NCBI GenBank assembly: GCA_900319835.1
Contig: ONPY01000009.1
Location: 24,780-88,779 of the forward strand
DNA from: an uncultured Eubacteriales bacterium
GTDB taxonomy: Bacteria > Bacillota_A > Clostridia > Oscillospirales > Oscillospiraceae
Direction: 5' to 3'
Length of the DNA: 64,000 nt
The translations under genes and the position numbers were made by a program. The first letter of the stretch is position 1; every line of letters starts with the position of its first letter. The notes under the pieces are model-generated. The model did not search any database. It saw nothing but the letters and a program-made list of their open reading frames with translations, and was not told the DNA's origin. This document shows, in pieces, positions 33,517 to 40,852 of the stretch.

Positions 33517-33522
33517 CTGTTT
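33517..33522. other. Right core of island (attR candidate), CTGTTT
   Basis: A direct repeat of the left core at 16659-16664. The final base coincides with the 3'-terminal A of the tRNA-Leu CCA (minus strand), so the tRNA gene is left whole. Confidence 0.65.
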
Positions 33523-33607
33523 GGTGCCGATGGCCGGACTCGAACCGGCACGGGATTGCTCCCAGGGGATTTTAAGTCCCCGGTGTCTACCGTTCCACCA
33601 CACCGGC
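33522..33607 (-). tRNA. tRNA-Leu (anticodon UAA)
   Basis: An 86-nt gene including encoded CCA. The acceptor stem is GCCGGTG with CATCGGC, the anticodon stem is GGGGA/TCCCC with loop CTTAAAA (anticodon TAA at 33574-33572), the variable arm is long as in class II tRNAs, and the T-arm is GCCGG-TTCGAGT-CCGGC. The promoter lies at 33618-33646. Its natural terminator appears to have been displaced to 16623-16654 by the island. Confidence 0.95.
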
Positions 33608-33617
33608 GTGCGTTCAT

Positions 33618-33646
33618 ACTGTACCACGGGCGGCCGGATTCGTCAA
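33618..33646 (-). promoter_or_regulatory. Promoter of tRNA-Leu
   Basis: Read leftward: TTGACG (33646-33641), 17-nt spacer, TACAGT (33623-33618). The tRNA 5' end is 11 nt downstream of the -10. Confidence 0.7.
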
Positions 33647-33671
33647 GCCGACGCTCTTTGCCGGGCAAATC

Positions 33672-33704
33672 AAAAAGGCAAGCGGGTTTCCGCTTGCCTT
33701 TTTT
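33672..33704 (-). terminator. Terminator of the rpsF-ssb-rpsR operon
   Basis: AAAAAGGCAAGCGG and CCGCTTGCCTTTTT form a near-perfect stem around a short loop, directly downstream of rpsR on the minus strand. Confidence 0.85.
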
Positions 33705-33714
33705 GTACATTCAA

Positions 33715-33954
33715 TCAGTCAGTCACGTAGGGCAGGAGAGCGATCTGACGGGCTCTCTTGATGGCCTCGGTGAGCTCACGCTGATGCATGGCGCAGACGC
33801 CGGTAGTGCGGCGGGGCAGGATCTTGCTCCGCTCGGACATGAAACGGCGCAGCTTGGCGGTGTCCTTGTAGTCGATGAAGGTGGCCTTATCGACGCAGAA
33901 CTGGCAAACTTTTCTGCGCTTGCGGTTCTTGGGGTTGTTTTTATCGAAAGCCAA
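33715..33954 (-). CDS. rpsR: 30S ribosomal protein S18
   Basis: A 79-residue protein with the S18 signature [11 protein letters not shown] near the N-terminus and [20 protein letters not shown] followed by [20 protein letters not shown]. Cys residues (C..C plus the later C) make this a zinc-type (C+) S18. It binds S6 on the small-subunit platform. The start is TTG at 33954, with GGAGG 8 nt before it. No ATG is available at the correct N-terminus. Last gene of rpsF-ssb-rpsR. Confidence 0.95.
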   Translation of the reverse strand: MAFDKNNPKNRKRRKVCQFCVDKATFIDYKDTAKLRRFMSERSKILPRRTTGVCAMHQRELTEAIKRARQIALLPYVTD

Positions 33955-33978
33955 AGCTGTATCCTCCTTCTATAATCG

Positions 33979-34440
33979 TTAGAACGGCAGCTCGCCGTCA
34001 CCGTCGTCCAGCTCGACAAAGGTGTTGGAAGCGGGCGCGGGGGCGCTGCTTCTGCCGGAGTCGTAGCTGCTGGAGTAGGTGTTGTTGGAGTAGCTGTCGC
34101 GGCTGGAGTCACCGTCACGGCGGCTCTCACCGAAGTAGACATTGTCCGCGTTGATTTCCCAGCTGGTGCGGTTGTTGCCGTCCCGATCCTGCCACTTTCT
34201 GGACTGGAGTCTGCCGGAGACAACAATCATGCTGCCCTTGTGGAAATACTTGGACACGAACTCGCCAGTGGAACGCCAGGCGACACAGTCGATGAAATCG
34301 GTCTGCCGTTCGCCCCCGTCACGGCCGCCGAAATCACGGTCCACCGCAACGGTGAAGCTGGTCACGCTGACGCCGGCCTGCGTGGTGCGCAGCTCCGGAT
34401 CACGGGTCAGACGACCCATAATGGTGATGTGGTTCAGCAT
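33979..34440 (-). CDS. ssb: Single-stranded DNA-binding protein
   Basis: A 153-residue SSB. The N-terminal OB fold has MLNHITIMGRLTRDPELR, FTVAVDR and DFIDCVAWR. A Ser/Asn/Tyr-rich disordered linker follows (about 110-140). The acidic tip is DDGDGELPF, which recruits replication and repair proteins. It lies between rpsF and rpsR, the conserved arrangement in Firmicutes. The ATG follows GGGGTACGGGG. Confidence 0.96.
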   Translation of the reverse strand: MLNHITIMGRLTRDPELRTTQAGVSVTSFTVAVDRDFGGRDGGERQTDFIDCVAWRSTGEFVSKYFHKGSMIVVSGRLQSRKWQDRDGNNRTSWEINADNVYFGESRRDGDSSRDSYSNNTYSSSYDSGRSSAPAPASNTFVELDDGDGELPF

Positions 34441-34452
34441 ACCCCGTACCCC

Positions 34453-34749
34453 TTACTCAGGACGTCTGGTGATCAGGCGACGCAGAATACCGTCGGTAAT
34501 GCCGAGGATACGGTCAAGCTCTGCGGGCAGCTCGGGGCCGCTCGTGAACTTCATGAGCACATAGTAGCCCTCGGAAATGTAGTTGATCTCGTAAGCGAGC
34601 TTGCGCTTACCCATCTCCTCCATCTCTTCCAGCGTACCATTTGCTTCCACAAGTGCCTTGAACTTCTCAACGACAGCGGCGGTCTCTTCCTCCGTGAAGT
34701 TGGGATTGATGATGTACATCACTTCGTACTTTTCGCTTGCTTTTGCCAT
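34453..34749 (-). CDS. rpsF: 30S ribosomal protein S6
   Basis: A 98-residue S6 protein: YEVMYIINPNFTEEETAAVV, MGKRKLAYEINYISEGYYVL and a C-terminal RLITRRPE tail. It forms a heterodimer with S18 on the 30S platform. ATG at 34749 has GGAGG 7 nt upstream. The frame extends 21 codons further without support. First gene of the operon, with a consensus promoter at 34827-34854. Confidence 0.96.
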   Translation of the reverse strand: MAKASEKYEVMYIINPNFTEEETAAVVEKFKALVEANGTLEEMEEMGKRKLAYEINYISEGYYVLMKFTSGPELPAELDRILGITDGILRRLITRRPE

Positions 34750-34826
34750 GGTTGCACCTCCTTTTGGTCTTTTGGCCCCCGTGGTCGCGGGAGCAAGGAT
34801 TTCCTGTCCCATGGACAGGCTTAATA
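34750..34826 (-). promoter_or_regulatory. rpsF leader, possible S6:S18-type control
   Basis: The roughly 70-nt leader contains a hairpin CCTGTCC/GGACAGG (34803-34819) and a second pairing CCCG/CGGG in a GC-rich run before GGAGG. Many bacteria regulate this operon by S6:S18 binding to a leader with a CCG-containing bulge. I can see hairpins but cannot confirm the motif. Confidence 0.35.
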
Positions 34827-34854
34827 ATTATATCCGTTTTTCTGAACTTGTCAA
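34827..34854 (-). promoter_or_regulatory. Promoter of the rpsF operon
   Basis: Read leftward: TTGACA (34854-34849), 16-nt spacer, TATAAT (34832-34827). Both boxes are perfect consensus. Confidence 0.85.
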
Positions 34855-34879
34855 GGGATTTTCGGCAAAAAGTTCAGGT

Positions 34880-35100
34880 AAAAGCCCGCCGTATCCGGCG
34901 GGCTTTTACGATGTCGGCAAAGCCGTTTTTGTCATCCTGAGCGAGCGGCAGCGAGTCGAAGGATCTCAAACGCTGAAGTCCGTACTGTGGACGATGGCTG
35001 AGATTTCTCGACTCCGCTTCGCTCCGCTCGAAATGACATGGAATCAGGTTTTCCTGCAGTCTGAAAGCCCGCCTTGTCCGGCGGGCTTTGGATGGGGCAA
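34880..35100. other. Spacer with two near-identical terminators flanking a repeat
   Basis: Hairpin AAAGCCCGCC...GGCGGGCTTT occurs at 34881-34906 and again at 35064-35089, flanking the family A repeat at 34931-35038. The second stem ends the CsoR-type gene on the minus strand. The first resembles a duplicate of it. No gene is visible. Confidence 0.6.
34931..35038. repeat. Dispersed palindromic repeat, family A, copy 2
   Basis: It starts GTCATCCTGAGCGAGCGGCA and ends CGCTCCGCTCGAAATGACA. The two halves carry the family's two arm types (TCCTGAGCG...GAAGGATCT and AGATTTCTCGACT...GCTCGAAATGAC). Confidence 0.75.
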
Positions 35101-35466
35101 TCAGATAAACTTGTCGATGGCGGCGTTGAGCTCCTCGAGGGCCTGGCTGTCCCCCTCGGCGCCGGAGATGCAGTGCTCGATGTGGTCCTTGAGGATGATC
35201 TTGGCGGTGTTGTTCAGGGCCGAGCGCACCGCCGCCAGCTGCACCAGCACCTCGGTACAGTCCCGCCCGTCCTCCACCATGCGCTTGACAGATTCCAGAT
35301 GCCCGATGGCCCGGGCCAGCCGGTTGACCACCGCCTTGGTCTGGGTATGGTCATGGGTGTGGGGATGGGTGTGGTCGTGGCCCTGCACATGCTCCGGCTC
35401 CAGCTCGTGGGCGTGGACGTGCCCGTCGCCGTGATCGTGAAAATAGACCTGATGTTCGTTTTCCAT
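35101..35466 (-). CDS. CsoR/RcnR-family metal sensor with His-rich N-terminus
   Basis: A 121-residue repressor. Residues 1-42 are a His-rich extension (HDHGDGHVHAHE, GHDHTHPHTHDH). The remainder is the DUF156 four-helix fold, with the metal ligands Cys in GRDCTEVLVQL and His/Cys in LKDHIEHC (C-H-C pattern). It represses efflux or homeostasis genes and releases DNA on binding Cu(I), Ni, Co or a related ligand. No efflux gene is adjacent. AGGTG lies 6 nt before the ATG. A C6-A-G6 palindrome at its promoter suggests self-regulation. Confidence 0.87.
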   Translation of the reverse strand: MENEHQVYFHDHGDGHVHAHELEPEHVQGHDHTHPHTHDHTQTKAVVNRLARAIGHLESVKRMVEDGRDCTEVLVQLAAVRSALNNTAKIILKDHIEHCISGAEGDSQALEELNAAIDKFI

Positions 35467-35530
35467 GTGCTCACCTGCCGTGCAGAATGTTTCCTCTGTT
35501 TACTTTAACATACAAGCGCCGGAAAGCTCA

Positions 35531-35546
35531 ACCCCCCAGGGGGGAT
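35531..35546. promoter_or_regulatory. Candidate CsoR-type operator
   Basis: CCCCCC-A-GGGGGG (35532-35544). On the minus strand it directly precedes a TTGAGC -35, with TAAAGT 18 nt further on, upstream of the sensor gene. G/C-tract palindromes are typical of CsoR/RcnR/FrmR sites. Confidence 0.6.
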
Positions 35547-35554
35547 AAAATTTT

Positions 35555-35578
35555 GCGGGAGCGCAAAGGCGCTCCCGC
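35555..35578 (-). terminator. Terminator of the zinc-ribbon gene
   Basis: GCGGGAGCGC and GCGCTCCCGC form a perfect 10-bp stem with loop AAAG. The minus-strand continuation is AAAATTTT. Confidence 0.65.
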
Positions 35579-35596
35579 TGTTTGCCGGAAGGAAAA

Positions 35597-36445
35597 TCAG
35601 TTGACGGTAACGGTGGCCTCCGCGCTGGTCTTGGTAACGCCGGTGGCGTCGGTGATCACGCAGCGGTAAGTGCCCTCGGCCTCCTCGGTGATGCCGTTTG
35701 CCCAGAGGATGGAGGTGTAGGTATTCTCGTTCCTGTCAAAGGTGTTCTCCAGGCGCAGACCGTACTGGGAGTTGTCGGTGGCGTTGCCCGTGAAGACCAG
35801 AGAGACCCAGCCGCCGGTGGCCTCGTTGTACTTCTGCCAGTCAAAGGAGGTGTTGACGGAGAGGTTGCCCTTGGCGGAGATGATGAACATGCGGTTGTAT
35901 TTGCCCGCGTCCACAGGGCCGGTGAGGGGCGTGATGTCCTTGGTAATGGCGATGGCCTGGCTGGCGTACTGATTGTACGCCTCGGACTGGACGCCGGAGA
36001 GGGTGGTGTCCAGCTGGCCGAGCCGGGCGTCGATACCGGAGACGGTGGCGTTGAGCGTGTTGACGCTGTTCGTCAGGCGCTCCTCCTGCTCCTTGATGCC
36101 GCCGCGCAGGGACAGCAGCATGAACAGACACACCAGACTCAGCAGGCAGCTGACGGCGGAGAGCACCGCCGACAGGTTGAAGCTGCCGCCAATGTTGGGG
36201 AGCTTCGGGGCTTTGCCGGGCTTTTCGGGCTGGGGAGGCGCGTAGACCGGATCCTCGTCAAAGAAGTCGCGGGCGTCATCCTCCGCGTCGGGTGCGGCGT
36301 CGGGCAGATCTGCGGCGGGAGCGTCCTCCCCGGCGGGGGTATCGTAATAGGAGGGCACAGCCTCATATGCTTCTGTCAGGCTGCCGCAGAAGGGACAGAC
36401 CTTGAGATCGTCGTCAATGGTCTTTCCACAGTTTAAGCAGATCAT
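35597..36445 (-). CDS. Zinc-ribbon single-pass membrane protein with Ig-like C-terminus
   Basis: A 282-residue protein. The N-terminal zinc ribbon is CLNCGKTIDDDLKVCPFCG. An acidic Pro/Ala-rich linker follows, then one membrane helix at about 93-113, a short coiled coil (LRGGIKEQEERLTNSVNTLN) and an extracellular domain ending GTYRCVITDATG...TVTVN, like a bacterial immunoglobulin-type fold. The zinc ribbon would be cytoplasmic. Function unknown. The ATG has AAAGG upstream. It is a single-gene unit between the CsoR-type gene and ricT. Confidence 0.75.
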   Translation of the reverse strand: MICLNCGKTIDDDLKVCPFCGSLTEAYEAVPSYYDTPAGEDAPAADLPDAAPDAEDDARDFFDEDPVYAPPQPEKPGKAPKLPNIGGSFNLSAVLSAVSCLLSLVCLFMLLSLRGGIKEQEERLTNSVNTLNATVSGIDARLGQLDTTLSGVQSEAYNQYASQAIAITKDITPLTGPVDAGKYNRMFIISAKGNLSVNTSFDWQKYNEATGGWVSLVFTGNATDNSQYGLRLENTFDRNENTYTSILWANGITEEAEGTYRCVITDATGVTKTSAEATVTVN

Positions 36446-36674
36446 GTTTTACACCTTTCTTTCCGTAAAAAAATGGTGCCGGAAGATTCGCGTAGAATTT
36501 TAACACATATTCGGCGTTATGTCAATCTTTTGCCGTTTTTATGCAGCAAAAACCTGTTCACGCGCCCCACTGTACCCGGAATTATCCCGGCTCACCGGGG
36601 TGGATATTCCCCACTTATGCATAATTATGTCGAAGGATGTCGAAAGGGCAGGCGCATGGCGCCTGCCCGGTTTC

Positions 36675-38027
36675 TTATGACTGTCCCTCGCCGCCCTTGC
36701 TTCTGGGCCTGCCGTGGTAATAGCGGCGGTGGTTGGACTTGGGCTTGCCGCCCTCCTCCTTCACGGGGTGGACGACGGAGTGGGAGGGCGCGCCCTCCTT
36801 CTTTGGCTGCTCGCGTTTCGGCTGCTCCTGCGCCTTGGGCGCCTGAGGCTGCTCGCTGTGGGGCTTGGCCTCCACCTTCACGCCCTTGGAGCGGCCGCGG
36901 CCGCCTCTGCGGGAGCGTGAGCTCCGACCTTCCCGGTTCTCGCCGCTCTCCTCGGCCTTGGGCGTCTGGGGCTCTGGTCTGCTCTCGGCCCGGACCTCCA
37001 CCTTGACCTCTCCCTGCCCCTCGCCTTTGGGCTTGCGGCGGCTGCGGCGGCGCTTCTTCGGTTCGGCAGCCGGCGTCTCCGGCGCGGTCTCCAGCAAGGC
37101 GGGATCGTTGAACTGGGGCTCCACCAGCCATTCGTTCTCCGGCTCCTCTTCCTTCTCGGGCTCCGGCTCCGGCACATACTTAAAGGTGGACACCGGGGTC
37201 TCCCCGTCTCTGGGACGGCCGCCGGGTACGGCGATCAGCTCGTTGGGCTTGTACAGGCGCAGATCCTCCGTATCCCCGTCCAGGCGCACCTTCACGGTCT
37301 GGCGCAGGAGGTTGACCTGCACGGCGGTGCCGAAGCCGTCCTTGGTCTCCACGAACGCACCCTGCTTGGGCACCTTCTTGACCAGATCCTCGTAGGCCTC
37401 CTGCTCATAGCGCAGGCAGCACATGAGTCTGCCGCAGCTGCCGGAAATCTTGGCGGGGTTGAGCGACAGGGACTGCACCTTGGCCATCTTGGTGGACACG
37501 GGCTGGAAATCGTCCAGGAACTGGCTGCAGCAGTAGGGGCGGCCACAGATGCCGATACCGCCGATCATCTTGGCCTCGTCCCGTACGCCGATCTGTCTGA
37601 GCTCGATGCGGTTGCGGAAGATGCCCGCCAGATCCTTGACCAGCTCGCGGAAATCCACGCGGCCGTCAGAGGTGAAGAAGAACAGGGTCTTGGTGCCCTC
37701 GAAGTTGCACTCCACGTCCACCAGCTTCATGTCGAGCCCGTGCTCGGCAATCTTCTTCTGGCAGATCTCAAAGGCCTCCTTCTCCCGCTGGACGTTCAGC
37801 TGGGCGATGCGCAGATCGTCCTTGGTGGCGATGCGGAGCACGGGGCGCAGGGGCTGCACCACGGCGGTGTCCATCACGCTGTGGTTGCCGCGGATGCAGT
37901 CGGCAATTTCGAGACCCTTGGAGGTCTCCACGATAACCTTGGCGCCGGTCTTGACATCCAGGCCCCTGGGGGAAAAGTAATAGCACTTCCCGCGGTTTTT
38001 AAATTTGATGCTTACGACTTCAATCAA
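36675..38027 (-). CDS. ricT: PSP1-domain protein RicT with long basic tail
   Basis: A 450-residue protein. Residues 1-265 form the PSP1/RicT (YaaT) domain with the conserved Cys pairs CGRPYCC and GSCGRLMCC, which help bind Fe-S clusters in the RicA-RicF-RicT (Y) complex that steers RNase Y and sporulation/competence. The last 180 residues are a Pro/Arg/Lys/Glu-rich disordered tail, absent from shorter homologues, that may bind RNA. The start is TTG at 38027, with GAGG 8 nt before it. holB ends only 10 bp upstream, the conserved neighbour pair. The presence of rny in the same window is consistent with a working partner. Confidence 0.92.
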   Translation of the reverse strand: MIEVVSIKFKNRGKCYYFSPRGLDVKTGAKVIVETSKGLEIADCIRGNHSVMDTAVVQPLRPVLRIATKDDLRIAQLNVQREKEAFEICQKKIAEHGLDMKLVDVECNFEGTKTLFFFTSDGRVDFRELVKDLAGIFRNRIELRQIGVRDEAKMIGGIGICGRPYCCSQFLDDFQPVSTKMAKVQSLSLNPAKISGSCGRLMCCLRYEQEAYEDLVKKVPKQGAFVETKDGFGTAVQVNLLRQTVKVRLDGDTEDLRLYKPNELIAVPGGRPRDGETPVSTFKYVPEPEPEKEEEPENEWLVEPQFNDPALLETAPETPAAEPKKRRRSRRKPKGEGQGEVKVEVRAESRPEPQTPKAEESGENREGRSSRSRRGGRGRSKGVKVEAKPHSEQPQAPKAQEQPKREQPKKEGAPSHSVVHPVKEEGGKPKSNHRRYYHGRPRSKGGEGQS

Positions 38028-38037
38028 TGCTGTATCC

Positions 38038-38847
38038 TCACATCTCGCTGCCGGCGATCGAATCCACGGCCAGCAGCCCGAATAATTGTTTGACTCCTGT
38101 GTTGACCTTCTGATACTGGGAGAGCTTTTCCATCAGCCCGCACAGGCGCAGCATGTCCTTCCGGGACAGGCCCTTGAGCTTCCGGCGGGCGCAGAGCGCG
38201 TCCGTCAACTGAAGGCGGACCTCGCCGCAAAGGGCCGAAAAGCTCTTGCCGTCCATCCCCTCGTTGACGGCGCACCAGCGAAAGAGCTGGGCCGCGTCCC
38301 CGCCCGAGACCGCCTTGAGATATCCGGCGGCAAGCTCGACCGTCGCCTCATCCGCGCGCTCCTCCGTCTCGCCGCCGGCGCTGACGCGGGCGCAGCGGGA
38401 GCGGACCGTGGGCAGCAGCAGCATGGGGTTGACCGTGCACAGCAGGAAGACCGCCCCGGCGGGGGGCTCCTCCAGCAGCTTGAGCGCCGCGTTCTGGGCG
38501 GCGGTGTTCATGGTCTCCGCCTCGTCCAGAATGTAGACCTTGCGTTCGGCCTCGTTGGGCAGGACGACAGCGTCCGCGGAGAGGGCGCGGATCTGGTCGA
38601 CGGTGATCTGGGCCTTTTGCTTTCCCTTGTCGTCGGCAAGCCGCCCCACGGTGATCACGTCCGGGTGGACGCCGGCGGCCGTTTTGCGGCAGTCCCGACA
38701 GACGCCGCAGGGTCTGGGGCCCTGGCCGCTGCAGACAGCGGCGGCGGCAAGCCGTTTCGCCTCACGCAGGGCGTCCTCCCTGGTGGCGGCTCTGACAAGA
38801 CAGGCGTGGGGCAGGCGGCCGCTCTGGATGCTTGCGTTCTCTGCCAT
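38038..38847 (-). CDS. holB: DNA polymerase III delta' subunit
   Basis: A 269-residue clamp-loader subunit: zinc module CGVCRDC, KAQITVDQIRAL, KVYILDEAETM (Walker B-like), AALKLLEEPPAGAVFLL and TVRSRCARV (sensor 1/SRC). It lacks a Walker A, as delta' does, and is shorter than E. coli HolB. It helps load the beta clamp. ATG at 38847 was preferred to one 8 codons upstream because GGCGGGG precedes it. Upstream of ricT in the same operon. Confidence 0.9.
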   Translation of the reverse strand: MAENASIQSGRLPHACLVRAATREDALREAKRLAAAAVCSGQGPRPCGVCRDCRKTAAGVHPDVITVGRLADDKGKQKAQITVDQIRALSADAVVLPNEAERKVYILDEAETMNTAAQNAALKLLEEPPAGAVFLLCTVNPMLLLPTVRSRCARVSAGGETEERADEATVELAAGYLKAVSGGDAAQLFRWCAVNEGMDGKSFSALCGEVRLQLTDALCARRKLKGLSRKDMLRLCGLMEKLSQYQKVNTGVKQLFGLLAVDSIAGSEM

Positions 38848-38940
38848 GCCGTCCCCGCCTTTCGTTTTCACAGTATCAAGATATTTTACCCTAAAAAAAG
38901 GGTGAAGTCAACATAAAACCGCCGGTTCGACAGGCGAACA

Positions 38941-38970
38941 AAAAGGACGGCCGCAAAGGCCGCCCTTTTT
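38941..38970 (-). terminator. Terminator of the GntR/ABC operon
   Basis: AAAAGG-A-CGGCC and GGCCG-C-CCTTTT pair around GCAAA, with T/A runs on both sides, just downstream of the ABC permease stop. Confidence 0.7.
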
Positions 38971-38993
38971 CAACACGTCAAATGACACGCACC

Positions 38994-39617
38994 CTACAGC
39001 TCCCGCTTCCGGTAGAAACGGACGGAGAGGAACCAGGACAGGGCAAAGAGCGCCAGCAGCACCAGCAGCGCCGCAAAAAATGCGCCCGGGCCGAGAACCG
39101 GCACGGCCTGCCCGACACCGTCGGAGGCGCCCACGCCAGCCGCCCCATAGGTCAGAATCAGGGAACCGATATAGATCACGTAGTAGAAAATGCGCCCTTT
39201 TTCGGTGCCCAGCCTGAACATCACGGGCAGCAGCAGCGAGACCGGCAGCAGTCCTCCCGCCAGCATGGCGGTGAGCAGCAGCGTCCGCTCCCCGCCGGCG
39301 GGAAACCTCCTGAAAACGCCCAGGGCGCACAGCAGAAAGATCACCGCCACATACCCGAGGGCGAGCAGATACTTCTCGTCCACCTGGGTTTTGCGGGAGA
39401 CGGGCATGCTGTCGCAGCATCGGTTAAAGTGAAAGCGCTCGTCATAGGAGAGCAGACTTGTCACCGTGGGCGCGCACATGACCAGGGGGAAGATGGTGAG
39501 AAACGGGGTCTCGCTGGAGCCGAAGATGCTGACCGTTACGAAGAGCAGGTCCATCACAAACAGCATCTTCAGATACTTCTTTGCCACCAGGAAATCCTTG
39601 TACAGCAGGGCTTTCAC
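38994..39617 (-). CDS. ABC-2 type permease
   Basis: A 207-residue membrane protein with six helices, resembling the ABC2_membrane_5 (bacitracin-type/YtrC-like) permeases. SLLSYDERFHFNRCCDSMPV after the second helix is the typical short motif. The GTG start at 39617 overlaps the ATPase stop by four bases (GTGA), with GGAGG upstream. It works with the ATPase upstream, probably as an exporter or in response to cell-envelope stress. Confidence 0.88.
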   Translation of the reverse strand: MKALLYKDFLVAKKYLKMLFVMDLLFVTVSIFGSSETPFLTIFPLVMCAPTVTSLLSYDERFHFNRCCDSMPVSRKTQVDEKYLLALGYVAVIFLLCALGVFRRFPAGGERTLLLTAMLAGGLLPVSLLLPVMFRLGTEKGRIFYYVIYIGSLILTYGAAGVGASDGVGQAVPVLGPGAFFAALLVLLALFALSWFLSVRFYRKREL

Positions 39618-40459
39618 GCCTCTCCCTCCTTTACCATAAACACAAACAGCTCCTCCAGCGTGACGGGGCTGATCTCCGCCCCGGCGGGCAGCACATCCCG
39701 CCGCACGATGGCGGAGACGCCGTAGGGGCTCTCCTTCTTTCCGATCACCGCCGCGGGGTCGAGCTTTTCCAGTTCCGCCTGTTCGCAGCGCAGGAAGGCG
39801 TATTCCTCCAGCAGCCGGTCCTTCTCCTCCAGCAGCATCAGCTTTCCCCGGTGGAGAAAGGCAATATAGTCGCAGAGCTTTTCGAGATCCGACACGATGT
39901 GGGAGGAGATGAGGATCGCGTGGTCCTCCTCCCGCGTAAAGTCTGAGAGCAGGGACACCACCTCGTCCCGCACCACAGGGTCGAGGCCGGAGGTGGGCTC
40001 ATCCAGCAGCAGGAGCTTCGGATGGTGGGCCAGGGCCATGGCGATGCCGAGCTTCATGCGGTTGCCGCGGGAGAGCTCCTGATAGGGCTTGTTCACCGGA
40101 ACGGTGAGCTTTTTCAGCAGCGCGTCATAGGCCGCGGCGTCCCAGCTTTTGTAGAGCCCCGCCAGCATTTTGCCCGCCTGCTGCGCCGTCATGCACCAGG
40201 GGATGCCCGGCTCGTCCAGCACCACGCCCAGCTCCTCCTTGACCGGGGTGAGATCGGCGGAGATCTCTGTCCCCAGTACCGAGGCTTCGCCCCCGTCGGG
40301 CTTCGTCATACCGAGCAGCAGGCGCATGGTGGTGGTCTTGCCCGCGCCGTTTTCCCCGACAAGGCCCAGGATGCAGCCCTCCGGCAGTTCAAAGCTCAGG
40401 CCGTCCAGGGTGAAATCCCGGTACGCCTTTGTCAGTCCCCGTACTTCGATCGCGTTCAT
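39614..40459 (-). CDS. ABC transporter ATP-binding protein
   Basis: A 281-residue ATPase: Walker A GENGAGKTT, signature ELSRGNRMKLGIAMAL (a variant of LSGGQ), Walker B LLLLDEPTSGLDP and switch His in ISSHI. It belongs to the group paired with GntR/YtrA regulators. ATG at 40459 overlaps the GntR stop as ATGA, with GGAGGAGG upstream. It energises the permease encoded next. Confidence 0.93.
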   Translation of the reverse strand: MNAIEVRGLTKAYRDFTLDGLSFELPEGCILGLVGENGAGKTTTMRLLLGMTKPDGGEASVLGTEISADLTPVKEELGVVLDEPGIPWCMTAQQAGKMLAGLYKSWDAAAYDALLKKLTVPVNKPYQELSRGNRMKLGIAMALAHHPKLLLLDEPTSGLDPVVRDEVVSLLSDFTREEDHAILISSHIVSDLEKLCDYIAFLHRGKLMLLEEKDRLLEEYAFLRCEQAELEKLDPAAVIGKKESPYGVSAIVRRDVLPAGAEISPVTLEELFVFMVKEGEA

Positions 40460-40833
40460 TTCGCTTCCTCCTCCAGGCGCGTATAGAGCGCCCACACTTC
40501 CTCGCCCGTCAGACCGCAGTCGGCCGCCAGCGCCCGGGCCTTGCGCAGAGTCCGGGTCAGCTCCTCCATGCGGCTCTCCCGCAGGGCGTCATGCCCGCCG
40601 CCGGAGACGAAACTGCCCCGGCCCGGCTGGGTGTAAATGAGCCCCGCGCTCTCCAGCTCCTCATAGGCCCGCTTGGTGGTGATGACGCTGATGCCCAGGT
40701 CCTTCGCCAGCGCGCGGATGGAGGGCAGCGGCGTGTCCGCCTTGAGCTTCCCCGTCAGGATCTGCTTTCTCAGCTGCGCCACGATCTGGTCATAGATGGG
40801 CCGCCCGCTTTTCGGATCAATCAAAATGGTCAT
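40456..40833 (-). CDS. GntR-family regulator (YtrA type)
   Basis: A 125-residue repressor: winged HTH with PIYDQIVAQLRKQILTGKL, LPSIRALAKDLGISVITTKR and AYEELESAGLIYTQPGRGSFV, then a short two-helix dimerisation tail. The length is that of the YtrA subfamily, which controls its own ABC operon. A perfect TA-rich palindrome overlaps the promoter -10 (40853-40879). First of three translationally coupled genes. Confidence 0.92.
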   Translation of the reverse strand: MTILIDPKSGRPIYDQIVAQLRKQILTGKLKADTPLPSIRALAKDLGISVITTKRAYEELESAGLIYTQPGRGSFVSGGGHDALRESRMEELTRTLRKARALAADCGLTGEEVWALYTRLEEEAK

Positions 40834-40852
40834 AGTCTCACCTGCGCCGCAT

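Larger units (their letters stand above)
16659..33522 (+). mobile_element. Tn554-like integrative element inserted behind tRNA-Leu
   Basis: An AT-richer block of about 16.86 kb bounded by CTGTTT at 16659-16664 and 33517-33522. Reading inward, both ends carry paired TGTGAA motifs: left at 16672 and 16687, right on the opposite strand at 33501-33496 and 33489-33484. A further direct GTGTGAAGTA lies at 33427. The right third encodes an HTH/excisionase-like protein, three tyrosine recombinases and a TnpC-like protein, the composition of Tn554-type transposons with an extra recombinase. The left two thirds are cargo. Strand is given by the recombinase genes. The exact cleavage points are inferred. 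Confidence 0.75.

Noticed and set aside
33521..33730. Small frame encoding a [17 protein letters not shown] peptide
   Set aside because: It is the antisense translation of the tRNA-Leu gene, a well-known annotation artefact.
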